Shown piece by piece: positions 35,029 through 48,580 of a stretch of 64,000 nucleotides of DNA (the stretch's first letter is position 1; each line of letters opens with the position of its first letter). The translations under genes were made by a program, and so were the position numbers. The notes under the pieces are model-generated. The model saw only the letters and a program-made list of their open reading frames with translations. It was not told where the DNA came from and ran no database searches. Location: the NCBI RefSeq assembly GCF_008831285.2, contig NC_045141.1, forward strand, positions 21,606,742-21,670,741. The letters run 5' to 3'. Source of the DNA: Nymphaea colorata. Lineage: Eukaryota; Streptophyta; Magnoliopsida; Nymphaeales; Nymphaeaceae.

Positions 35029-38000
35029 TCAATAATATGACCCTGAGCCACTGCCACCCAGGTATCCACTACCACCTAATCCACGGCTAGAGTAAAGAGA
35101 TGAATAAGAACCACCAACCTGCAAAGAAAATGAATAAGAATGAAAATATGTAAAGCAAAATAAGTCTTTTTTTTCCTGAAAGAATTCTAGAGCCATACAT
35201 CAGACCCCCCAGAAAGATAGTCACTCCTGTAACTTGAAGAATACAAGCTTCCAGCATCACTACCTCCAACAGATCCTACAAATACGCACAGACAAACCAA
35301 TCCAAACATCAAAAGAAGATCAGTTATTTTATTCAAGCAGCGAGAAATGTCCCTCAATTAGCAACCCTTGCAAATAATCTTACCACCACCATATCCCATC
35401 CCACGACTGTCGTAGAAACCATGTGCATCTTGTCCTCCCAAGGAATTGCGGCTAGATCCACTATACAGGTGTGAGCTCCTTCCAAGCCTATGTAAGATGG
35501 AGAATCTCAGTATAAAAGTTATCAAGTGAAGTGGAAAATTCAATAAAGGATGCTAAAGAACCTTGCAGATTCCCCATAAGAACCAACACCATATGCTGAA
35601 GCACTACTGACTCCATAATCAAGACGAGCCCTTGATTGTCTAGCATCAGCATACCTTGATGGAACATCACTCTTTACATTCAACAGCATGTTCAATTAGT
35701 TAGTTCCAAAAAAGATAAATATGTTACAAAAGATTCTTAACGTGACTTGAAAAAGATAAAAATTAACTACCATCGATGAGTAGGGTCGTTTTGACCCTGA
35801 AACAGAATCATAATCACGACCACGTCCATCACGATAGCTTGGAGGCTGTTCAAGCCGACGACCATAACCTTCTTCTTCATATGCCCTTCTTGCTGCACCA
35901 CGAGAAGCAGATTCCATTGCACGATCAGAATAACCAGAACCACGAGGGTACTCATCTCTATACGTTGGACGCCTTTCAGCAGGCATTCTGGGACCAAAAT
36001 CTGCAGGTCTGCTTCTTGGAGGAAGTTCCTCATGTCTACCATAGTCCCGCCTTGAACTGCTTTTAGGGTATGCAGGAACTGCTGACAATATAACAGGTAT
36101 CAGGTATTTATTAACCAACAAAAAACAATCATGCCAATAACCCAATTTTGTGTAAACCAATCATACCAGGTGGCCTCCTTTCATAGGACCGTTCTGATGG
36201 AGGCATGTGCCTTGCTCTCTCAGGGACCAGAGGTGCAACAGGCCTCCTGTCCCTAAACCCAAACGGTCTTCTAAATCCACGAGCACTGGGAGGAGGTCCG
36301 CGACTAGTAATACCACGTGGGACACGAGCAGGAAATCTCCTAGATTCAAAACGTAAAGCACCACGGCCCCAAGGTGCCCTACCCCCTCGAATACCACCCC
36401 TTCCTAGACGATGATCTCCACGGACACTGCGCCTTACTCCCCTACCCTTTTGATGCGGCCTGGACAGCCGTGCTCTGACTTTTACCTGAATTGTAAAACA
36501 AAAGTAATGGGTTCAGTTATACATACACCTAGGAGGAGAGTAGGTGGCAAGAATAGAAAGCATAAGCTTACCTTATTGTCACCTTCACCTAGCTCAGTAT
36601 TATTAATGCCTTCCGCACATGCAATTGCTGCATCATGAGTGTCAAACGTGACAAATCCAAAGTCCTTTCTTTTTGCAGATGGCATATTACGTGCAAGCTC
36701 TATCTTTTCAATTTCCCCAAATTTTTTGAGTTTATCCTTGACACGCTCCTCGTCCCATGAAGCAGGTAAGCCATCCACAAAAACTGTTCTAACCTGAAAT
36801 TACAAAATAAGAAGGAAAAAACAGCATTATGCATACATATGCAAACCATTTTTGGAGGAGGGAGGGGAGCACACACACACAAAGTGAAGGAAGATAATAT
36901 GTCATATATAAAACTCATATGCTGACGCATCTAAAAAGCAAACCATAAGACATTAGAAGAGAAGGACAGAGAATCCCACAACCAAAATTCTTCCACTTGA
37001 GGATATAAATCATAGAAACAAAGTTCCAAGAAATAGATAATCATGTTTGTCATGACCATAAAGGTGCAACTTAATAATCACATGGATACATAGAAAAGTC
37101 GATCTTGTGCAATGTTCTTCAAATACCTGGGCCATGATCTCATCATCAGGCTCAATAAAAGAATCTGCAAATGAAACTTTAGCAGTCCTATCGACACCAA
37201 ATACAACATCCTTCTTTTGCAAGCGCTTATAAGCATCCATGGCATCTGCGCGAGACGAGAACTCCAAAAAGGCAAACCCACGATTCATTCCTTCAGCATT
37301 AGAATCTTCAACCAGAGTCAGATCCTCAATATTCTCAATTCCATAGCTTTTCAGCTTGTCTTTTAACTGAACAATATAACACACAAGAAATTAAAAGAAG
37401 AGGCTGCAAATTGATAAAGCACTAAGGAAGTTGAAGATGGTAAATCACATACAGCTTCCTTTGTCCATGTCTTGCATATATTACCCACAAAAAGAGTGTC
37501 ACTATCTTGACTAGGAGAAACACCGCACTGCTTTCCATTAACCTGAAAAAAGGTTGTGAAAATGATTTTACCTTCATCATTTAGCTAAAAACATTACCAT
37601 CTATCAGTTTTCATTTTTCAACTTGTAAGAAAAGGCAGATCTTATATACCACAGGATTCTTCAGCTCTTCCACAGCTCGTTTAGCTTGTTCAACAGTTGC
37701 AAAACGCAGGAATGCAAATCCTTTGTTTTTCTTAGTCAGAGGGTTCATCATGAGCCTAACTTCAGTAACCTCACCAACTTGGCTGAACACTTTCTTGAGA
37801 TCATCTTCAGTAGCATCCTTGTCCAAACCACCAACAAATATCTCAAATTCTTTACGCTTCCGTCGCTCCTTCACAAGTTCATGATGCTCTTCTTCCTCCT
37901 CATCAGCAGTGTCATGATCCCCCTCATCATTCTCCTCCTCACCTTCGCCATCAATCTCTTCACCCTCATCTTCTATTTCTTCCTCAACCATGTCACCATC

Positions 38001-39704
38001 TTCCTCACCCTCATCACCTTCATCAACATCTTCTTCATCAACCTCCTCAATTTCAGCTTGCTCGTCAGCTTGATCAAGTTCTTTGTCACCATAGTCAATA
38101 CCACCATACTCTTCAGGTTCAGATTCAGGTTCATTGTCCTCCAATTCCAAGCGCTCACCTTTATCATAATCATCATAGCTTGCCTTCATTTCTTCCTCTG
38201 TTTTCCAAATGAACAGCAGCCAGGTTCTATTACCATTATATTCAAAATCTTAGATATTGGAAGAAAGGTCAACTTGATTATGGTTCACCAAGCTAAATGA
38301 GGTTCGGATACTAAAACCAAAAATAGAGGAAACTAAAACCAGCTTATATGCAAATAGGTCAGCATTGAGACCCGAACATAAAGGAAACCAATGGAAATCA
38401 CAAAATAAACTGATAATGTAAGCCACAAGCAGCTCGACTACTTGGACTAATTCATATGCAGCTAGGTTAAGGAAAAACTTTTGCCCCATATCAATGTCCT
38501 TTAACGTACAGTGAGGGCTGCATTTTTTTTTTCACTATCCAATAAAGTCACTAGCTCAACCCATCTCCATGAAGAGCAGAGGCAGAAGTCGCAAACAGAA
38601 CCACATGAATGCATCAATTCGATAACAATAAATGTCAACATGACGTAATAAATGAGATCACAAACAGAACCAGCAGCGTCCATCCATCAGATATGCATAC
38701 CAACTAAATTACCAATATCAAGCCAATCTTTGGTTTCCATACCACAGAAGATACAGGGTAAACTGTATGAAATACATTGATGCAAACTGCAATCTAAGAT
38801 GAAGAAAACCGCCAATAATCACGTGAAAAATTAAATAATATGAACGGCCAACTGGGAACATAGATAGACCGTAAGGGGACCTAACATACACGAACCTAGT
38901 CATACCCCACGTACAAAGTATGATAGTACCAAGCAATATAAATAACCAGATCCCGTCATCTCGAAATTTCAAAAGCTAAAAAGATAGCATGAAATCAAGC
39001 CCACAAAAAGCGGGAAACGAAAATAATGGGAAAGAACACTAAGTTTGCCCTTCAGTTCTGCAATCCAGAACCTTTATTCTATAACTCAATTCCAACTCCA
39101 GGAAAACGCAAGGGAAACAGAAGACTGTAACCTGGCAGGATCAACCAGACTAGACCGCCAGCAATTCAAGTTACATCAAGAATTCCATCATATCCGCCTT
39201 AAGAAGCAACCAGATCGCACACTTTCTATCCAACTAAATCTTCCAAAGTCGTTCCCGACTTATTTACGAGCTATCGCTGAGAAGTCAAAACCGCGAACTT
39301 TTGAAATCGTTCTCGACGAGATTGGATACCAAGTGATGACCTAATCGTCCCCCAAAGAGATAAACGCACCGAGCACCAACTTTTGATATAGCTCTCGACG
39401 AAACAGCCAAGCATGTTTGAAAAAATCACACGCCAAGACGAACTGCAGGCTAAAACTGAAGCAGATCGAGGGAAAACGAAGCTCAGAACAGAAGAAACAA
39501 AACCTACAAACCTTTCGAACCAGGCGCGCCATTCGAACTCGTCAGCTTCTGGACGGGCACCTCCTCGACAACCTCCTCCTGGACTTTGACTACCTCGGGC
39601 GGTGCCGCCTCTGGTTGCTTCTGCGCGGCCGCCTTGGTCGACTTCCCAGCGGATTTCTTCGGCGTCGGCGTGCCGGACGCCTTCTTGGCCGACCGAGGAG
39701 GCAT
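35029..39704 (-). CDS. Three-RRM RNA-binding protein, hnRNP-Q/nucleolin-like (At2g44710 type)
   Basis: Eleven minus-strand exons: 39512-39704, 37650-38197, 37453-37542, 37127-37366, 36572-36793, 36167-36485, 35771-36081, 35562-35671, 35384-35487, 35199-35275 and 35029-35118. All fit GT-AG sites and keep frame, giving 767 aa. The start MPPRSAKKASG leads a Lys/Ala/Pro-rich tail, probably nuclear. A strongly Asp/Glu-rich stretch covers about residues 80-175. RRM1 spans about 183-258 (EIFVGGL, GFAFLRF), RRM2 about 262-345 (TLFVGNI, GFAFLEF) and RRM3 about 360-436 (TVFVDGL, FGFVTF). An Arg/Gly-rich region follows, then a Tyr/Ser/Gly tail ending SGSGSYY. By family it should bind RNA in the nucleus. 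RRM3 motifs such as SWDEERVKD recall Arabidopsis At2g44710; that link is from memory. Confidence 0.9.
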
Positions 39705-41930
39705 AGCTTCACCGAAACAGAGATAGAGAGAAGCCCTAAACGATACCTCGCAGAGCGGGAGCGGGAGATGAGAAATGTCTACGGAGGAAACGAGAAAGGC
39801 GCAAAAACCCTAACAAGCGACAGCGCAGACAAGCCCGCGAAAATATCTATCAGGACTCGGCCGCGCCCCTCCTTTTATTCTCGTAAAGCAAACGCCAAGG
39901 TGACGCTTACTTGGACTCAAAAATCGGGTCAAGCTGCGCTCAAGTTTGTCAGGATAGGTCCGACTGCTTTTGATTTTAATACACGGAGGCTAGGTTTGTT
40001 AGGAGCCACCGGTTTCCATAATATGGACACATTATATATATATATATATATTGCATACTTTTCTTATTCAATTCAATGAAAAATATGATGCACTTTTTAA
40101 GTTGATGAGCGTTTACATTCTTTATATGCATTCGATTGCATTGAACATTACATTCATAGTTTTGATGTGGCCTGCTTTTGTTAACGCCGCAAAATATCTG
40201 TATCAAATATCTTTACACACTAAAGGGTGTGTCCGGTAGGAACATTGCATTCTTAGAATTCATGTTTTTAACACACATGTTTGGAAAACATGGTGCTCTT
40301 ATTTTAAACACATAGTTTTGGTTATTATAAGTGTGATTTTTTTAATAATATAATCAATGATACTCGTGGTCACATTATGTTGCCCATAACAAAAACACGA
40401 TGCGAATTTGTTTCGAGTTTGCAATGTTTTTCTCATGGAAACTCTGTTAAGTGCCAAACTCGATACTTCTTCAACTTAAATTATTTGTTACCTTGAAACC
40501 ACAAAAGTAAGTGTCAATTCCGTGGGATCGAAGACTAAACTGTGCCGTTACTTGTTAATAATATGAAAGTGGTAAAGTAAGTTACGTTTATTGCACCGAT
40601 TTGGTGCTCCGAACAGAAATGCATTTGCTTTGTAGAATCCATTGGATCAGTTCTGTTCATCGCGTCGACCATTTCGGTTTACATCTAACGGATTTAAGAT
40701 TAGAGGAGGGCCTACTTCTAAATTAATGGATCCGATATCTCTGAAATTTAAGTTTAGATTATAGGATGCAACAAATGCCCTAGTCATTTATTTGTTCCCT
40801 TTTCTTACTTTCAATTTTAGTTACTTCCTTTTATAGTAACGATGCTACTTGGGGCTGCACAATGAGTAGAACCAGTTCAGCTTGTCTTTACTTGGCTCAA
40901 GCTCAACTCATTTATAATATAAGCAAGTTCAAATATATGCTCAAAATGTTAAACGAGTCGAGTTTGAATAGGAATTTAGCTCTACTCTACTACATAATGA
41001 ATGTTGAATTATAAAAAACAGGTGTAGCAACTAAATGAGTCAAATTCAAGCTCAACTTTGTATTTCGAGTCAAAGTCAAGCTTGCTGTATCAAGCTCCAC
41101 TCAAGTTCGAGTTTTTTTGAGTCGTCGGCTTGTGTACAGCCATGTGAAATGGGTTCCATTTATCTCTTAACTCCAAACGGTAAAGATCATTTGTTGATCC
41201 ATTTGCTCGATGATAAGGTTAGTTGGAAAACTTAGTTCCGCCAGCAAAGTTAATTCAGAAAATAGTCATTTCCACAGTTAAAGCCAGGTCTCAAACATGG
41301 TTCTCACTATGCCCCGTTGTAGCGTGAGGGATTTATAAACTAAACTTTGGTTCATTCAGAGATTTGATTAGGATGCCATTTTTCAATGAGAAACATGAAA
41401 GCGATTTTCTGTCACCATGACTAAATCATATCGGCGCTGTGCATAGGGCCGATACAGGTAAACATTGGTCACTTGACAGCGTGAATAGGCGATTCAGAAT
41501 GCACCGGCCGTCTTCTGATAAAACAACAATAAATAAATTTTAAATGACCTTTGAAAGCAATGAATAAGTTGAACATCAACAATACAGGCAAATGCTCTTC
41601 ATCAGCACCAGTACGCTTTGTTACCGGCGCCTTGTGAAAGGTTCATTTGCGTAACTCAACCCTTCGGGTTGCGCTCGTTTATGCTTTAAAAAATCGTACA
41701 TGTATTTATGTAATTCATGAACCACAAAACCCTTCACGACCTTCGCGAGAGAATAATTACTTGCTTCCCTAACATCACAAATCACCACGAACAAGTAACT
41801 AGACCACCCTTTCTCCTCAAGCAAGGTCTCTCCATGAACCACTAACTGGACCACTTCCTGCAAGACCAAAGACTCCAAGCTGGCGCCTTGCATGCAGACG
41901 GGCATGGCTTCCCAGGGGCATAGCAACTAC
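39705..41930. other. Region between the RRM gene start and the CBL 3' end
   Basis: The first 150-200 bp are GC-richer and should be the 5' UTR and promoter of the RRM gene (minus strand). A (TA)n run lies at about 40,032-40,052. Around 40,880-41,130 a GCTCAAGCTCAACTC-rich stretch resembles decayed plant repeats. Below 41,930 lies the CBL 3' UTR. No gene is seen. Confidence 0.5.
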
Positions 41931-44900
41931 TCAAGTTGGGAGCTCGTCAACTTTGGAATTGAACACAAAACTCGGAAAAGTTGTGGTTATGTCCCTGTTA
42001 ACAGTTGAAATAATGACCCATCAACAAACAAATAAGAGAATGTAGAAGAAGAATGTTCGTAAAGACTCCAAAAAGCAAGCAGAATCAGGAAGGGTTCAGT
42101 TCACTTCTAAAAGCATAGATACAGCTCGTTATTTTATGGTAGCAACTAAAGTGGAAAGTTCAGGCTCCGTCAATTCCTTCCAAGCGTTCACCAATCACAA
42201 CAGGTTTAAGGATCATGAACAATTAACGGACTAGCATAAAGATGCAGAAACACAATGCAGACTTATACCCAATAGTTCCTCGAGACAAATGAACTGTCTC
42301 TCTTTCTGAAAGTAAAGGCACTCATACGTCATAACTCATGATTGATAAGAGCAAATATGATCGTAGGTCGAGAATTAGAAAGCACTTGTAATTCCTCAGT
42401 TCAGTCCATCGAGAACAAAATGTGCTGTTTTCCTTGCGTTAAGGACCTAAACATAAATCCTAGAAGAATGGATGCCTTTTACCCTTGGGACTACAGTTGT
42501 TTCTATTCATCTCGAATTCTTGAGAAATGAGAAACGAGGAAAAGTGTTGAACCAGGACCTAAACATGAATCCGAGAAGAAAGAACCAAAAAAGTCTGAAA
42601 TTTCTCGTAAACTCCTTGTACTAGAAATAGGAGACCTTTTACCGTTGGGACTACAGTTGTTTCTATTCATCTCGAGTGCTCTAGAAAGGAGAAATGAGGG
42701 AAAGTGTTGAACCAGATGTTGAATCCCAGGGTATGAAGCACTAGCCAAGGCGAGGAATGAGTAGAAGTGTTGGACCAGAAGTTGAATCCCAGGATACGAG
42801 TCACATGACATACCAGCCAGAGGACCACAGTTGTCCAAAATGCAGATAGGCATATTTCCCTGCTTCTCTCTATTCTCAAGCATCTTATTTGTTTTAAGTT
42901 TTAACATTGAAAAAACAAAGCGAGCATTTTTACAGGCATCAGCTTAGAATTTCTAACCCCTTGGATATGACAAAGAAAAACAAGGAAGAGAAGAAGTTTA
43001 CCTGAGGTAAGGTAGATTCATTATTCTCAATAGCGATGGATACTGGGAAACAAAATTCTGCCATTCACATTTATCGATCTTCCCATCCTTGTTGACATCA
43101 ACTTCCAAGAATGTCTGCCAAAATTTGGGATGTCAAATAAGCACATTGCTGAACATACAGTTCCAGATAAAACTTAGAAGCAAATTTAAGATTTTATAGG
43201 TGGAATCTTTGTTAGCTATCTAGCCTTTGCATGCTTAGCTGACTGTTCAGAGTCTCCAACACATACTGCAGCTAATAGACATGACTCAGTTGAACTTAGG
43301 CTTTCATTTGGAACTTCAAGAAGAACCAAATAGGTTCAATGGTAGCATTCGGAAGCCTATAAAACGGATATATGGATCAGCCCTTTGTATTATGCTGTAT
43401 TACTGAGTCCTCTAAATGATTTAGGGTCTTAGACCCCAATGAAACTTCCTAACCACCAACGAGGATCGTAACTCATTGACACATACAATTGTACACTAGT
43501 GATGGTGGATGATAATTTATCACTTTGAAGTTTACCTTATCAAGGATTGTCTCAATAGTCTCATCAGATAATTTCATCTCTGCTTCACCTAGAAGGGCAA
43601 TTAACATTTTCTTGACCTGCAAAAGCAAATGGGGTATTCAAATATCAAACAGCAGCATCAGATAGAACCAAAGCAACATCGTCTGTGGAGAGAACAAAAG
43701 ATAAAGCTTCTAAATTTAGTGATAGAGGGACACTCTAGATGCAAAACAAATAAATGAGAAACAGAGAGCTTCACGACCTAAAAACTCAGATGCCTTTGCA
43801 TGTCCATTGTTTTTCTTTTCCTCAAGCCTACCCAATGATATGTTGGGGGGAAATCCCTTATGTTTCCCTCCTTGCAGGTTCTTCCTTTTCTCACCCACTT
43901 TCCCTCTTTAACAATCTATGTGTATCATGATGTTGGTTAGTTGATATATAGTTGAGCCCTTAACCATCTCCTCGTTTTGCAACTAGCCCAATTTCCACAT
44001 CTTATCTAAATTCAGAACAAACAAACGAGGCTGTTGAGATTGGAAAGGAATCTAGTTCAATTATTTTTAAGCATTTTTCTGCTACCTGATATCAACAAAT
44101 TAGTTGTGCAGTATGGGGTTGGCTAAAAGGATGTCCTACATGCCACTGCCAGGCCCACATTACCAGCACTCAATCAACTTAAAATCAACATTTTCCTGTT
44201 TTGCATTTTTTTCATTTTTATTGCTATTTGCATATCATTAAAAGGATTTAAAAGTTATGTGTTCAAGAATGAAAACCAAATATTCACGATTTCCATGTCC
44301 ATGAAAAAGCTCCTCATAAGAACCTTTTTTTCTAAGAAATTGTTGAGAACAATAGTGTGTGATTATGACTCTAGCTACTAACTCAATTTAAAACTGGAGT
44401 AAAATCATACCAGCAAACAACTTATGTAGCTACGTTATTACATCCTAACATAAGTACATGCAAGAATCAGACTGTCAGGTTTACCTCTTGTCGCTCAATG
44501 AAGCCAGTAGCCCCCAAATCATAAAGTCTAAATGAAACTGCAGTATAAAACAAACAACGTTGAACAACCTAAGAAGAAAAAAAAAATCTTTCAAGAACAT
44601 GTGCAAAAATCTAATATATAAAGTAGCTATGAACTTACAGTCTATCTTATCCTGCTCAGGTGCATTTGGGTGAAACACACTAAGAGTTCGCACAAAATCA
44701 CCAAAATTAACGAGTCCTTCCCGCTTCACATCAAATAGATCAAAGATCTGCTCAAGATGATCAGAAAATTGTCAAAAGATAAAGAAACTAGCAAACTGAA
44801 GTTTACTTGAAATATCATTAACAATGTAAAAGACTTAGAATACCCATATCTGAGGGTACTTGATCTTCTGATCCACATTTCCAGCTAAAATGAAACTTAT

Positions 44901-46742
44901 AAACAACTATATCATCATGGTTCAATATTATACAGAAAAGATATCCTAAAGGAGGAGAGAACTTGGATAATTTCAAATGTTAGCATATTCTGGAAAACGA
45001 AGCATAGGATTACGTGAGTACATATTACCAAAGTTAGAAAGTAAAATATTATTAGAAGAAATGGCAGAGAAGGGAAAAAAACAAATTCATGAAAGCAGCC
45101 TGATAAAATAATATCAGGGATGTTATAGAAAAACCATTTTATTAACAGAAAAGAAAATGAGGAAAAAAAAAGAGTTCAAACCAGTAATTGGCTCCTGTAT
45201 AACCCATCAAATGGTCATCATGCATGACTCATTTTCCTTTTACAGATTAAAGGTCTTTCATCATTTCTATTTATTTTATCCAGAGCACAGAAGTTGTCAT
45301 CAAAATTCATTCTGGTTTGTCAAAGCTCTAAATTCTAAGTAAATTTAATTGATTGGAACACGTTCCTCATTCAAATGTCCAAATTTTCAATAATCTTTGG
45401 TAACTATAACAGATTTTATGTGGCTATGCATTAATCACATATCGCTCAAGATCACTTATGTTTCTGTCAAGGAAAACCCGCCTTTCCACTGCAGACATCA
45501 CTATAATAGAGAGACATGATCATGAATAGTTCAAGAGAAAACTCCACACACTAACAATCATGTTGTGAACTTCTGGTATATAATAACCAAAGCCGTGGCT
45601 TTCTTTACGGCAATTTAAAATGCAATTTTTTAGGATAAACAGATAAATCTTGTCTGTGTGCTTTTGGCTTTGTAAACAGGTAAAACAATACAACTTTCTC
45701 TATGGAATTAACAGAAAAACTTTCATGATTCGCTGAGAAACAATCAGTCACTCAGAGTCAAACGAATTTTTTGTAAAAAATAATAACGAAAACTCAAGAT
45801 GATCTTGAGGAAAACTTACCCGATTTACAAATAGGTTCTCCTTCTTACCATTCGTAAACAGGGCTAGATGAAGCTCCTCCTACATGAAAATGCAGAACAG
45901 TAAACAGATGCAGGAGGAAATACAGTGAATTTATTATATAAATAGAACGGCCTACATAACGCATACACAATTGATGAAAATGAACACACTGCAGAACTGA
46001 ACAGTATGGGCCTGAAGGTTACCTTGCTTATCAACCCATCATCAACGATAGAGCTGCTGATGCTCTTAAATAGCTCGAATAGGGCCTCCACTTCACTGAC
46101 ACTGACTGCAAGAAGTTCAAAAAGCAGACAGAAAAAAGAAGATGCCCTTCATGGTATACCCAAGAAGAAAAATCCAGAATTTGCAAGGAAGAAACCACAA
46201 CCAAATACGTTGCAAATTACAGATTCAGATTTTTTTTTTTTCCTTTAAAGCGTGGATTTCCAAACCATTACCATTTTGGCCAAATGTCGGCCCTCTACCA
46301 GTCCCGCTATCATGGTTTGGTATTTAAGAGCATCAATATAACTAAAATCGATTCAATACAAAAGCCGCTCATTCAAGATACGAAACCCTTCTTCTCTTTC
46401 CGCCACAAATGTCCAACATAAATATCTTTGGAAAACGGAAAAGGAGGAGCCGCATGTTAACTAATATATTCTTTCCCAACTATGTAGCCAGTAGCACGAT
46501 GTTATATGGATCCATGAAATGCGTAAATCCACTTTCATGACAAACATAGATGAGAAACGATTGCCATATCACATCAATATCACGCGATCCACAAGGACCG
46601 GCTTCAACGAAAATCACATAAAAGAAACATATCGTACAACTAAAAGAAATCATGGCAACTTACATGCTGTTTCTTGTGCAAGGACCCTTGGGTCCTCGTA
46701 ACCTGGATATTCTCTTATGACCTTTGAATGGAAGCAGCCCAT
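41931..46742 (-). CDS. CBL: Calcineurin B-like calcium sensor, CBL1/CBL9 type
   Basis: Eight minus-strand exons: 46664-46742, 46023-46105, 45820-45879, 44639-44747, 44485-44537, 43536-43616, 43002-43114 and 41931-41994. They give 213 aa, the length of Arabidopsis CBL1, with GT-AG sites. The start MGCFHSK has Gly2 for N-myristoylation and Cys3 for S-acylation, which place CBL1/9 at the plasma membrane. Four EF-hand units follow: [41 protein letters not shown] and [14 protein letters not shown]. The C-terminus [13 protein letters not shown] carries the FPSF motif that CIPK kinases phosphorylate in known CBLs. The protein should bind Ca2+ and recruit and activate CIPK kinases, for example in K+ and stress signalling. 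Differences from CBL1 include YDLGAT for YDMDCT in the third EF-hand and an ELPT end. Exon sizes 60, 109, 53, 81 and 113 match the family pattern. Confidence 0.95.
42440..42800. repeat. Local duplicated segments in CBL intron 7
   Basis: GGGACTACAGTTGTTTCTAT, then TCATCTCGA, then GAGAAA and AAAGTGTTGAACCAG occur at about 42,487-42,556 and again at about 42,647-42,715. A shorter overlapping unit (AGTGTTG-ACCAG-GTTGAATCCCAGG) occurs at about 42,702-42,731 and 42,766-42,793. They look like old tandem duplications within the intron. Confidence 0.75.
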
Positions 46743-47700
46743 TAGCAGGATCCTCTGACAAGAGACTCAAAACACGAGGCACTCAAACATCTCCACCTAT
46801 AAACCGGAGACAACATATAAGCATCATCGTTCATTAAAAAAGAGAATAATTTTTTTACAAGCAGAATAAGAAAATCAAGTAAAAGAAAGAAAGAAGAAAA
46901 AATCACGTCCAAGTGAGACATCTGAACATAAAAGCAAATTATTGACCCACAAGAACAGCAGAAAGCACCAAAATTCTCGCTTCCGAAAGGAAAACACATT
47001 TGAAATATCACGAAAGGAATTCCAAGAACCGGAACAGCAATTCAAATACACCAACACACGCTTACAAAAAGAAAGCAATAAGGATAACATGAGCAGTAAA
47101 AGATTTCGAAAACAAAATCCCACCAAACTCAACCAAAAAAACTATATACAAAACGAAGGACAGAGTATGAGGTTCACCGACTCAATCCTTGAGCCACGGG
47201 TCCAGGATAGACAACCTACAGGACGGACATTCAAACGGAAATACAAGATCAAAAAGCTCAGAAAGCACACAAGAAAGAGCCCCATACGCGACGTGCACGC
47301 GGTTCTCGTACGATAAAGAAGGGCAGAAAAAGACGGAAACGCGGCAAAAAACCGAACGCAATCAAGCACGCCAGAGAATAACGAACCAGGAGGCAAACCC
47401 AATCAAACGCAAGGCGCCAGCCGGAAAACCGCTTTGCTATGGCAGTCGGGAAACTTTCCCCGGTGGAAGAGCCACCTTCCTCCTCTTCGCTTGGGTGGCG
47501 TGGAAGGCGACCCAACGAGGAGGGAGGTCAGAGACTCCGAACTAAAGGAAGGAAGGAGGAGGTTGCTCGGTTTAAATAAAGGAGGGAGGAGCGAATCTTC
47601 TCACTGTCCTCCCACGGAGGCGCGCTGTCTTCGAATTCGCGGGACCTCCTCTTGCCTCCGCGTAGCGGGGTGGGCGGTGACTCGCGAAATTATCGTAATA
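46743..47700 (-). promoter_or_regulatory. CBL 5' leader and promoter region, probable leader intron
   Basis: GC-rich DNA at about 47,250-47,690, with CTCC-rich tracts on the minus strand and an AT box (TTTATTTAAA near 47,570), looks like a core promoter and 5' UTR. The DNA from about 46,800 to 47,200 is AT-rich, and a candidate acceptor TTTATAG lies near 46,800. A 5' UTR intron is therefore likely but unproven. A short upstream ORF lies at 46,767-46,790. Confidence 0.45.
46767..46790 (-). promoter_or_regulatory. Upstream ORF of 7 codons in the CBL leader
   Basis: On the minus strand ATG-TTT-GAG-TGC-CTC-GTG-TTT-TGA ends 24 nt before the CBL start codon. If the leader includes this stretch, as its position next to the ATG implies, it could reduce or regulate CBL translation. 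Confidence 0.45.
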
Positions 47701-48548
47701 CCCCCAAGATTTCCTCTATCGTAACCCAACGTTAGAGGCTATTTTCGTCATCCGTCTATACCTGGCAAATGGCAATGGGCATCCACGTGACCGGGATCGT
47801 TGGGGCGAGATGAAGTAAGTTATTGATCTAAATTAAATTTCGTACCTTAAAATAACTTTTAAAAAATAAGAATATCAATATTTTATTGATCTAAATAAAA
47901 GAAAAAAATACGTATCTATCAATATCCTCCCGATAAATGTGAAAAGCGAAATAATCAAGAAAACAAAAATATTGAAATTGGTATATGCTTTCGATGATCC
48001 GGATAACTTTTACTTGTTTGACAAAAAAAGTGTCTGGGAACTTGTGAATTCGATTTGGTGAGGAGATTAGTGAGTTGTTCCGGAACAGACTTGGGAGGGT
48101 TTCAAATTTAGCTTTCATGAGCACAACAGGTGTCGTCCCTTGGCTCCAACATTTTTTTTTTTTTTTAGGGAAGCATGAACGGCTTCTATTCTATGTAAAG
48201 AAAAGACATTGTTGGCTGGCCAGATCAAATGGAAGTGGCGCAGCCGAATGAGTGAGGATTAATTAGAAAGGTTGAGAGCCGCTAATTTGCAAAATAAGCA
48301 AATAATCACTTACATTAATGCATAAATGAGCAGTTTATATGAGATTGTGTAGGCAATTGCCCATGCTAACCTAACCGTGTATTTTCGCTTCTTCTTTTTC
48401 CACACTGAAGGGAATTCCATGGAAAAGGCGTCCGCTTAGACTTTTTTTTGGTCAAACTTGGCGTGCCCACCGTCATGTTAGCAACATTTTCTTCCCATTC
48501 TATGTTTTGCTATGACTTTTTACTATCGAATCAATTGTCGGTTTATTG

Positions 48549-48580
<32 letters not shown>

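Noticed and set aside
37686-38300. Plus-strand open frame of 204 codons
   Set aside because: It is antisense to the Asp/Glu-rich exon of the RRM gene; runs of GAN codons read backwards contain few stops.
39417-40079. Plus-strand open frame of 220 codons
   Set aside because: It is antisense to RRM exon 1 and its 5' region, has no domain, and ends in a TA-repeat tail.
41621-41926. Minus-strand open frame of 101 codons after the CBL stop
   Set aside because: It lies directly in the CBL 3' UTR, has no recognisable domain and starts only a few bases after the stop; I take it as chance.
46942-47545. Plus-strand open frames opposite the CBL leader
   Set aside because: No domains; the sequence fits the leader/intron of the minus-strand CBL gene.
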